The translations under genes and the position numbers were made by a program. A stretch of DNA of 64,000 nucleotides from Alviniconcha marisindica. Taxonomy: Eukaryota > Mollusca > Gastropoda > Provannidae. Shown here piece by piece: positions 41,556 to 52,200 of the stretch. Below the pieces are notes generated by a model that ran no database searches, was not told where the DNA came from, and saw nothing but the letters and a program-made list of their open reading frames with translations. The DNA lies in assembly GCA_018857735.1 (NCBI GenBank), contig JABMCL010001642.1, positions 1-64,000 on the forward strand, given 5' to 3'. Position 1 is the first letter of the stretch; each line of letters opens with the position of its first letter.

Positions 41556-41705
41556 CATATATATATATATATATATTTAGATAGAGAATTTATCTTTTTA
41601 AATTGTTTTAGGCTAATTTAAGTAACTTGTTGATGTTGATCTGTACAGCGCTAAGAACTCACATAATTGTTGTTGAGGTGCTATATAAAATATCATTATT
41701 ATTAC
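41556..41705 (+). mobile_element. Short retroelement 3' end with flanking duplication
   Basis: Ends GTACAGCGCTAAGAACT...GTGCTATATAAAATATC plus (ATT)n, the style of LINE/SINE 3' tails. Flanked by direct copies of CATAATGATACACCCAGCAC, one on each side. Confidence 0.55.
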
Positions 41706-42190
41706 ATAATGATACACCCAGCACACATGCACCTCAAAGATGCAAGCAATTCACACTTCAAGCACCAACTTCCACCAAATAGTGGTCTCTTCCCTATAGA
41801 TGCTTTTATTAACCACAACATGGACATATATATATACAAGAATGACTGTGTGCAGACACAAAATGACATGATTAAAAGTTTGAATGGCAACAGTCACTGC
41901 CTTGAGCAGCACCAGAGCTTCAGTCTAGTTTGAAAAAAAAATCTAGATCTGTGCACACAACCAGGTAGACGTTTTTGTCAAGCGAACCAAGTAAGCTGGG
42001 ACTTCTGTCAAGGAACATACAGGCCTGGACCAGTAAAATGCTATGATTAACATAAGTTTTCAAAAAATGGTCTGTGTACATGTCTTCTAATGAGACTGGA
42101 CTGCCATTTTCCAGTGAGTTTCTCCTTTCTGTGCAAAGTCTTCTTCACTAAAGTCTGCTTGGAAGAAGTAGGAGGTGTGCATTGCTGAAA
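41706..42190. other. Intergenic, nothing recognised
   Basis: Only short open frames and one short (AT) tract. Confidence 0.5.
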
Positions 42191-42797
42191 ATGGAGCAGC
42201 TTGTGCAAAGGCCATATGAAGCATGTGATGGTAAGTGGACATAACCTAAAAATTAAAAAAAGACGAAAATTTACACTCCCCCACCCCCTCCCCCCCGAAC
42301 CTATTCATGCGTCTACACCAGCTGAAATATTAGTTTCAAGTTTTCTCTCTCTGGGCGGTCTGGCAGTCTTGTATACACTGAAGAGAGTGTAAAAAGCTCA
42401 TCACACTGTCAGGATGGAGGATGACCAGTGCACTGTATTCATCACAAAGAGGTGGTGGGCAGCCTCAAAGTACTCCAACGGCTCAGCTCTGGACAAGTTC
42501 TTTAACCCTGATGTCCCGTCAACTACACGGGCACTGTGGGAAAAATGTCTTGACAAACTTGAAACATCCCCAATGTTGAACCAGGCACAGTGTCAGGACA
42601 TGGCAGATAACTCTGAAACCTTGCTGTGGTATGTGGTCATCTTCTCTTTGAGCTCCGAGTGCAGCTGGAAGAAAAGAGCAATCTAATGTGGGCAAGAGTA
42701 AGTAAGTAAATTGGTGTTTTATGTCTAGTCAACCAGTGCGGTTATATCTGGACAATATGTGGGCAAGAACATTCAAAACAATGACCATCAAAACTTT
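42191..42797 (+). CDS. Unrecognised short coding stretch, interrupted
   Basis: Possible exon 1 at 42191-42230 (MEQLVQRPYEACD, donor GTAAGT). The main open stretch is at 42414-42620: MEDDQCTVFITKRWWAASKY, SNGSALDKFFNPDVPSTTRA and LWEKCLDKLETSPMLNQAQC, with residue usage typical of real protein. Near 42620 the reading continues better one frame over as AVVCGHLLFELRVQLEEKSN and LMWAR, suggesting a single-base loss. It is then interrupted at 42699 by a 59-bp insertion flanked by 12-bp direct repeats, after which the frame runs TFKTMTIKTLKGSYS and a stop. The phase between exon 1 and the main stretch also fails. It may be a decaying gene or a real gene with sequence errors. I do not recognise the family. 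Confidence 0.4.
42699..42769 (+). mobile_element. 59-bp insertion with 12-bp target duplication
   Basis: ATGTGGGCAAGA occurs at 42687-42698 and again at 42758-42769, flanking GTAAGTAAGTAAATTGG...TTATATCTGGACAAT. The inserted sequence starts with a perfect 5' splice site (GTAAGT). It looks like the head of a short interspersed element. Confidence 0.65.
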
Positions 42798-42833
42798 AAA
42801 AGGCAGTTACTCTTAAGTAAAACAACTGGCTTA

Positions 42834-42985
42834 ATGGGGGGGGGGGGGGGAGGCAGAGTGCAAACATTGGGGTGGGGGGTGTTTGGTGGAGGCAGCAGTG
42901 CAACAACTGGGGCAGGGATGGGGGTAGCAATGCAACAATTGGGGGGGGGGGGAGGCAGCAGTGCAATTTGGGGGGGGGGTTGAGT
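42834..42985. repeat. G-run-rich tandem repeat
   Basis: Four diverged units of GAGGCAGCAGTGCAACAA separated by runs of 8-14 G. High potential for G-quadruplex on the plus strand (C-runs on the NUP160 transcript). Confidence 0.85.
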
Positions 42986-43069
42986 ACAGAAAGCTATACA
43001 GCTACTCTATCACAACACAGACTAGTTCACTGGTCTGGTCTGTTACTGCCCAGAAACTGAGCATGCCTG

Positions 43070-43165
43070 TTCTATAGCCTACAGAGATAAACCCGTTCTA
43101 CAGCCTACAGAGAAACCTTTTCTATAGCCTACAGAGATAAACCTGTTCTATAGCTTACAGAGATG
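43070..43165. repeat. Short repeat, about 25 bp x 4, at the NUP160 3' end
   Basis: Copies of TTCTATAGCCTACAGAGATA overlap the candidate stop codon. Confidence 0.8.
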
Positions 43166-43236
43166 AACGCTGCCTTGGTCTTGTTTAGCACAATACCTTG
43201 GTAAACCTCCACAAACAGAAAAGTGTTGTGAGTGAG
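43129..43236 (-). CDS. NUP160: NUP160 candidate terminal exon
   Basis: Open in the frame required by exon r. It reads LTHNTFLFVEVYQGIVLNKT and KAAFISVSYRTGLSL, then TAG, resembling the family's ending DYQQKVDKATRDLLYRRTL. The acceptor at 43237 has a poor pyrimidine tract; another in-frame acceptor starts the exon at 43206. The stop region is itself part of a short 25-bp repeat, so the exact end is uncertain. Confidence 0.4.
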   Translation of the reverse strand, partial: LTHNTFLFVEVYQGIVLNKTKAAFISVSYRTGLSL

Positions 43237-44362
43237 CTGTGCCCATTGTGAGTAATTCCACAGCTGACAATTATAGAAATTAAGGTAACACAAAATGGTG
43301 CTTGTAGGTAATCTCACAGCTGACATGGCCACTGTGGGTAATGTCAACGGTGACAGAGCACTTGTAGAGATTCTCAAGTGGCTAAATTAAAATAGCACCT
43401 GCAGGTAACCTCACAGCTGAAAATAAAAGCACCAGCTGCAGGTAATCGCATCAACGTGTGGGTGGAGCACTATGGAAGAATCCGTCAACTGGTACAGACA
43501 CTACACAAACACACTGTCTTGGTCCCATTCAATGGGCTTGCTGTATGCTTGAAACAACTCACCGTAACGTTTGTGTGGTCATCCTGGTGTTGCCGCAGCG
43601 CCCCCAGTAACTGGTCGGCGCATGTGTATGGTACCCACACTGACATGGGACAGTGATCCGACACACCCTGCAACACAGTACATGTGTATGGTACCCACAC
43701 TGACAACACCCTGCAACACAGCACACATGTACCCACACTGACATAGGATCCTGCACACCATGCAACAACACGTGTATGGTACCCACACTGACATGGCACA
43801 GTGATCCTACACATCCTGCAACAACATGGTACCCACACTGACATGGCACAGTGATCCTACACACCCTGCAACAACACATGTATGGTACCCACACTGACAT
43901 GGCACAGTGACCCTACACACCCTGCAACAACACATGTATGGTACCCACACTGACATGGCACAGTGACCCTACACACCCTGCAACAACATGTGTATGATAC
44001 CCACACTGACATGGCACAGTGATCTGACATACCCTGCAACATGTGTATGATACCCACACTGACATGGCACAGTGATCCTACACACTCTGTGATCCTACAC
44101 ACTCTGCAACAAAATGTGTATGATACCCACACTGACATGGCACGGTGATCTGACACAACCTGCAACAACACAGTACTCATGAGACACCACACTGCAACAA
44201 CAGGGTATGTCTGTATGGTACAGTGTTCCAGCATGACCCCAGAAGCATGCATCTTCTTGAAACAGCTCCACCCCCCACCTCCCATTGTAGCTTCTTGAAG
44301 CAGTCCTTCTTAGTCCTGCCCTTTAACTATGCTAAAGATTGCAGCTTCTTGAAGCAGCCTCC

Positions 44363-44393
<31 letters not shown>

Positions 44394-46223
44394 ACGATTA
44401 TAGCTTCTAGAAGCAGTCTCCCCACCTTTTCCAGCAGAGAAAACAAGAAGAGAAAGATGGTTACCCTGAGACCAAAGACAGGAGCGTCTCGCCCCTGCAG
44501 GACCCCCATCAAAGCATCCAGGTACTCCAACAGCAGCTGAGCAGCTGGCTGCAGCAGGTCATAGTCCAGGTACACGTGCAACAACTGGGAGGCTCCCAGC
44601 ACCTGTTGAGCAAACACCGTACAGGAGTTTTACTTCAAAATCGGGTTGCAGTCAGTAATAAGCATATATCTCAATGTTTACATTGCACTCACTGTAATTT
44701 TTTAGGGACCATAAGGAGCAGAAAGAGAAGAAGAGGAAAGGCAAAAGAAAAGAGTTGTCAAATGACTTCCTACCTTGTAGGAGTTGACAAGCCAGGTTGG
44801 TAAGGGAAAACCCTGCGACAAAAGCTTTTCGCAAACACATCGGTGGTACCTCCCATCCAACTCCTCAAAACACTCCAAGTAGCACTGCAACATCTTCCAC
44901 GCATGGTCTGTGGCGCTGAAAAGCAGTAGCACATCATGTCACTGACGCCATGTCTAACCCATCAACATCAAGTGCATCACAGACAATACTGGCCCGTGCT
45001 GATGTCATGTCTAACCCATCAACATCAAGTGCATCACAGACAATACTGGCCCGTGCTGATGTCATGTCTAACCCATCAACATCAAATGCATCACAGAGAG
45101 TACTGACCTGTGCTGATGTCATGTCTAACCCATCAACATCAAATGCATCACAGACAGTACTGACCTGTGCTGATGCATCAGTCACTCCAACACACTGATT
45201 CACCACACAAACGGCCGTGATCCCTACAGTACCTCCTAGAGGAACCAAATTAAGGATGGAGAGACACAGCCGTCACCACTGCCCCCTTCCACCTTGCATG
45301 TTCGACTTTGCTGCATCTAATCCACATGAACACACAGTTCACTTCCATTGGAGAATAACTTTATGACTCCCTGTGTCTAACAATCACACTTCAACGTTTC
45401 AGATCTGGGGATAAAAGCTCTATGCATCAAGCACTTGTTTGGTTTTGACCTTACTCAATTACACTGAGTATGTCTTGTGGCAAGACTCAGCTGTAGCAAA
45501 GAACAGTGTCTGGGACTGGTGCTTTGGGCCTTGCTGAATGACTGGTGCTTTGGGCCTTGCTGAATGACTGGTGCTTTGGGCCTTGCTGAATGACTGGTGC
45601 TTTGGGCCTTGTTGAATGACTGGTGCTTTGGGCCTTGCTGAATGACACAGACAGTCTTGAAGCAAGACTCACACTGCACTAGCACAAGGCAAAGTCTAGG
45701 ACTGTGGCAAAGGGTAAAGTGTGGGACTGTGGCAAAGGGTAAAGTGTGGGACTGTGGCGAAGGGTAAAGTGTGGGACTGTGGCGAAGGGTAAAGTGTGGG
45801 ACTGTGGCAAAAGGTAAAATGTGGGACTGTGGCAAAGGACAAAGTGTGGGACTGTGGCAAAGGGTAAAGTGTGGGACTGTTTGTGGTACCTGCTGTCTCG
45901 GGACCGAGTACTGGAATGGATGTCATTTTCCCTCAGCCAATCCCACGCCTCTGCTGTTTCGTTGTTGTCTCCCAGCATGAAGTAGGAACTGGAGCGTGCC
46001 AAGCTGACACACCTGTGATCAGGAAAAGGTTCTTGAGCTTCAATACCTGACAACCACACAGGGTCAGCTCAGGACCAATTGCACATTCAAAATTCTTCTA
46101 CACCAGCTCCAAACAAATCACAATTGCAACAATGCTGGCTCACAGTTGTGAACACAACTGTCAAGAGCAAACACAACCATGTCAAAACAGTCCCTATTCA
46201 AGAGCGCAGGTGTCTTTCTCAGC

Positions 46224-46269
<46 letters not shown>

Positions 46270-49200
46270 TGCTTTTTATTGGCATTGTGTGCATGCGAAC
46301 CTTTGTGTGTGTGTGTGTGTGTGATTTTAAGTGCATGTGTTTTTTGCCATGTTTTGCATGAAGTTGTTTGTAAACAATTTTTGTATGTTTTGTAAGCTTG
46401 TATACTACTGATTCGTATAATTATGGATATTTGTGCTTTGTATGTTTTTCTTTAAGCTGTAAAGTGCTTTGAGATTCTGAAAGCGCTCTATAAATTCCCC
46501 TATTATTATTATGATGTTAGATAGAAAACCTTGGGTGGTTGGTGTGGTATAACTTATTGCCTGTGAAAATAATACATGTGGTGTGAGTCACACTGGTCGC
46601 CTTAGGTAATACTAACAGGTGTAGTATGATGTCAAACTGGTAATGCCAGGTAAGAGGTGCGGTATGACTTCAAAGGGCCAACCATAAAGCAGTTGGTTGT
46701 ACTGAGCAGAGAACAGCAAATGATGCTAACATTAAGCAATGGATACATTTCAGCATGACGCTAACGTCAAGCAATGGATACATTTCAGCACCATGCTAAC
46801 ATTATGCAATGGATACACTTCAGCATGATACTACAGTTAAGCAATGGATTCATTTCAGAACGATACTACCGTCAAGCAAAGGATACATTTCAGCACCATG
46901 CTAACATTATGCAATGGATACACTTCAGCACGATACTAACATTAAACAATGGATACATTTCAGCATGACGCTAACGTCAAGCAACGGATACATTTCAGCA
47001 CCATGCTAACATTATGCAATGGATACACTTCAGCACGATGCTAACATTAAGCAATGGATACACTTCAGCATGATACTAAAGTTAAGCAATGGATTCATTT
47101 CAGAACGATACTAACGTCAAGCAATGGATACATTTCTATAACCGCTAGTGCAGAACCTGGGTGAACACATGCATTCAGTTAACCACAGCTGTTTGCTCTG
47201 ACAAGAGGTTTGTCAAACTATGACAGCAGGTGTATCGGGGCATGACAATTACGGCTTACCTGAGTGAGAGAGAAGTGAAGACAGTATGCAGCTGCAGACC
47301 GTAAGCTTGACACACAATGACAGCCATGTCATAGAGTCCATTGTTCACTAGCATCCCAACCATTTCATCTGCTCCTGGTGTTGGACCTAAAAAATATATA
47401 TAATAAAACACAACTGTAAAACGGACAGTCCTAATATACAATGATCATATCAAATGGCAAAACAACAAGATTTAGTAAATTAAATATGAATTCCCCACTG
47501 GACATTTTCTATATTTGAGAAAATTAGCAGACTCCAAATTGTTCTCTTTGTAACCATGCTGATGAAACAACATTACACATTTGGGACTGTCCAAAAATAC
47601 AAGAATACAGGCTTGACATGCAAATATGGCTTCATACTAATTTCACACACTGTAACAATGTAACTTTTACAAGTCACAGCTGGCAGATCAGTGTTTGGAC
47701 TTACTCCTACTTATGGGAAACTATCTTTTTTACTAAATTCTCATGGTATTCCATCTGACTGACAATTAGAAGAATGTACCTCATGACCATCCTGACAATG
47801 ACAAACTCTTCAAAATCAGGCCTTTATTCAAACACCTGCAAGTGATATTCTCCACGGTGTATAGGTCAATGCAAAAGTTAAATTTGTCCACGGATGAAAT
47901 GATGATGCCCTGGTGTACGATACCTTTGAACAGTGTGTCCCCAGTAAACCAACCAGAGACAGACTCTAAAACTTTACATGTTTTGTGAAACTGAAAGCGC
48001 TCCTTGTGTGTGCAGGACAGAAGTAACTGCACGCTGTTAGAAAAGGAGAAAGCAAAGAAAAGGAGCACGGCGCGAATGTAATCAGGAGACTGGCTGAACA
48101 TTTTCATGGTGATGGCCACACAGTAAGGAAGTAACTGATAAACCAGCTGTTTCCATGGTAAGGACCACATAGTAAGGAAGTAACTGATAAACCTGCTGTT
48201 TCCACCGTAAGGACCACACAGTAAGGAAGTCACGGATAAACCTGCTGACTGTTTCCATGGTAAGGACCACACAGTAAGGAAGTCACGGATAAACCTGCTG
48301 ACTGTTTCCATGGTAAGGACCACACAGTAAGGAAGTCACGGATAAACCTGCTGACTGTTTCCATGGTAAGGACCACACAGTAAGGAAGTCACGGATAAAC
48401 CTGCTGATTGTTTCCATGGTAAGGGCCACATAGTAAGAGAGTAACTGATAAACCAGCTGTTTCCATGGTAAGGGCCACACAGTAAGGAAGTAACCGATAA
48501 AGAAGCTGACTGTTTCCATGGTAAGGGCCACATGGTAAGAGTCACACAGTAAGGAAGTAACTGATAAACCAGACCAAAATTACCCCATTCTGCATGCATT
48601 TCCAATGTCAAACTTCCATCAGTAACTCCTCAGAAGTCACCCAAACCCCTTCTTCCATCCACCACAGGACAAGGAGGACATTCTTCTTGTCCATTCAGCA
48701 GGCAACTGAATCTATACTTGTCATTGTTACCATTGTTTGTTGTCATCATGTCACAGAAATATGAAGACAGAAAGTACTTGATAAACAAGACAAAAAACTG
48801 TTAGCTTAAAGGTAGTAACAATTCTTCTGATTATTTTAAACACTGTCACTGACGACATATACACAAGATGACAGAACCCCAGGCTCCCATTGCCTAGAAT
48901 GTACCCGATCACTTCAAACATGTCTTCCCTTTATCTGGTCTCAAAATTAAAACTGAACATTTTTTTTTTAAATGGGAGAAATAGAGGAGCGAACGTCAAA
49001 ATCCTACACTTACCTGAGGCCAGAGCTGGGTCTGTGTTTTTGCGGATGAGGCGCAGACGAGCGTCCAGGAGGAGGTAGTCCTTCTCCAGATGACGCAGCT
49101 CCACGATCTGCACCTTTCTCTTGCCTGGAGACACACGAGTGGGATAATAATACTTTCTGAGCAGCACAACATCCTGCCCATGTGCACACCCGTACCCATG

Positions 49201-52200
49201 CCACACGCAAGTAATACACAATCTGCAACACTAAATTCAACAGGCCAGAGCTGGCTTGCAGTGAGAGAGGAAGTGGCTGCTGCCTATGAAAAAGAATGTT
49301 TTGCATCAATCACTGGTGCACAGCTGTCGTTCAGCTTCCACGATGGATAAGCAAATGAGGGAGTGAAACATGGCTGCACCAGCCCCAGGCAGTCCTCCAC
49401 TTTGGCTACACTCAAACACAGATAAGAGTACACTTAAAAAGAAAAAGAAAAAAGGTTGTATTTTGAAAAAAGGTTTGAGTGTTTTCAGCCACAGACCAGG
49501 GGCAGTGTTTTTCACTGACATCATTTTTGCCACCATGGGCCACTGAAAAGTCCAAGTGGCAATACTGGTAGTATGTAGAAGATAGTTTGGAAACAGAAAA
49601 CTCCACTATGCTGGACTCAGATTTGTATTTCGACAGGAACTCTGTTCCCTCACTGCTTTGGCATTTCTCCATTAATTCTTTTCCGTTTCATGTCGTTCTC
49701 AGTAAAAATCATCTGAAAACAATTTCAACACAGTTTCCAGAAATGCTTGCAACTGGGATCAGCTGGGTTGCACCCACTGATGCTCCAAATGAGCGACAAG
49801 AACTTCTTATCCATGCTGGTGGCAGGTTGAGACAGCACAGTAAACATCGGCTGATGACCTGGTCATGGCTGAAAAACTGATCAGCCAGTTGGCTTCGGCC
49901 ACATCGCAAAGACTTCATGCAACCTGACTTACCTGGTGACTTCAAGGAAGTAAAGCCCGAGCAGTTTCTTGGCAAAGTGACATCACAGTATATTAAGAAC
50001 AGCGTTTACCTGTGTACACGTTGCCGGGCCACAGCAAGTGCTCAGCTGTTACCTGCATACAGTGACCTGGCCCCAAGGTGTTACTTGCATACAGTGACCT
50101 GGCCCCAAGGTGTTACTTGCATACAGTGACCTGGCCCCAAGGTGTTACCCGCATACAGTGACCTGGCCCCAAGGTGTTACTTGCATACAGTGACCTGGCC
50201 CCAAGGTGTTACCCGCATACAGTGACCTGGCCCCAAGGTGTTACCTGCATACAGTGACCTGGCCCCAAGGGGTTACCTGCATACAGTGACCTGGCCCCAA
50301 GGTGTTACCTGCATACAGTGACCTGGCCCCAAGGGGTTACCTGCATACAGTAACCTGGCCCCAAGGTGTTACCTGCATACAGAGACCTGGCCCCAAGGTG
50401 TTACCTGCATACAGTGACCTGGCCCCAAGGTGTTACCCGCATACAGTGACCTGGCCCCAAGGTGTTACCTGCATACAGTGACCTGGCCCCAAGGTGTTAC
50501 CTGCATACAGTGACCTGGCCCCAAGGTGTTACCCGCATACAGTGACCTGGCCCCAAGGTGTTACCTGCATACAGTGACCTGGCCCCAAGGTGTTACCCGC
50601 ATACAGTGACCTGGCCCCAAGGTGTTACCCGCATACAGTGACCTGGCCCCAAGGTGTTACTTGCATACAGTGACCTGGCCCCAAGGTGTTACCCGCATAC
50701 AGTGACCTGGCCCCAAGGTGTTACCTGCATACAGTGATCAGGGTCCCAAGCTGATACAGCATGGAACAATGCTTTACGCTGGAAGACTGAGAAAAAGTTG
50801 GAAGCTGAGGCACATACCCTGGGCAGGCTGTTTCTCCACCCCATCCACAGAGTGTTTGGGACTGTCGCCACCCCCTCTGTGCATCAGCGATGCCTGCACG
50901 GAAACAATGTCCGTCTTTCACAAAATATGACACGCACAAGAATAACATTCACTTCTGTAACTTCAGCTGCAGTTTTGCACGTTGTTTGCTGCAAGGTTGA
51001 ACAGGATTGGGAAAAAAGACGGTATGACTTTTTCTGACACAGCCAATCTCAAAATGTATTGCTGCTACTTCAAAGGCACACCTTATTCAATGATGCAATC
51101 TGTCTTGTACAGTACTGGGGGACCTGTCATCAAACTAATATCTGCAGCTCCAAGCCAAGCAGCACAGGTGCCACACCCCAGGTGAACTCCGGCTGAGCAA
51201 GCTTCAAGACCATAAACTTCCTCCCTTGCCAAGCAGCTTATTTCAGGAGGTTTTCACAGCGCTGGTGTACAGTACTGGGCACGTACAGGCAGCATCGAGA
51301 CTCTACCATCTACCTACCCACACACTACTGGTGTACTGGGCATGTACAGGCAGTATCAAGACTACCCCCTCCCTCCCTACCTACACAGTACTGGTGTACT
51401 GGGCATTTACAGGCAGTATCAAGACTACCCCCTCCCTACCCACACAGTACTGGTGTACTGGGCATACTGGGTGATTCAGGCGGGGTTGTTAACTCCCTTG
51501 ACTTTTGTCCGGCATTGCTTAAGTCCCTTGGCTGCTTTTACTTCCAGTGCATACTTTCTTCACTATGGTAGGTGGTGACAGTGAATTTGCAAATTTTACA
51601 CTGCCAACTTTAAAGGCATAATGTGTCTGGCAATAAGCAATAACTTGTTGCTCGTACTATAGGATGCCCCAAAACGCATTTTTTCTATGAACTCCCGATC
51701 TTCTGGTCAGGCAAAAAAGACGCAACAGTATTGGCATTTGTACTACTTTGCGATTCTAGGTTCAACTTCCACTGCTATATACAGCGTGAAGCAACGCCTA
51801 CTCAGAAATCGGCCCGGGAGTGCGCTGCGACCTCTAGCGACTTCTTGCGCGAAAGATTACAAAGCGCATTCACTCTAGCAAACCAGCTTCGCTGAATCGC
51901 CCAATACAGGCAGTATCAAGACTGCCCCCTCTCTACCCACACAGCCTCCCTCTGTGCTGCGGAGTACAGGTCTGGCCATCCAGTTGCTCTTTGGTTGTAC
52001 ACACTGCAAAACCTATAAAATAACAACAGTAATGATATCCTCTGTACACCTTCCCCCCTCAATAAACAAACAACAAAACGCAAGGAGTTCAGATACCAAT
52101 CTTCAAGACCCCACGTCATGCAGTACAGGTCTGACATTCCCAGGCTGCACCCCCCCCCCCCCCCCAAATCCTGGCATACTTGGGTTGCACCAGCCTCAGA

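Noticed and set aside
49917..49955. Candidate NUP160 exon with donor GTAAGT at 49932
   Set aside because: No matching phase with exon k or m and no family resemblance; the 43-nt exon at 50010-50052 fits both phases instead.
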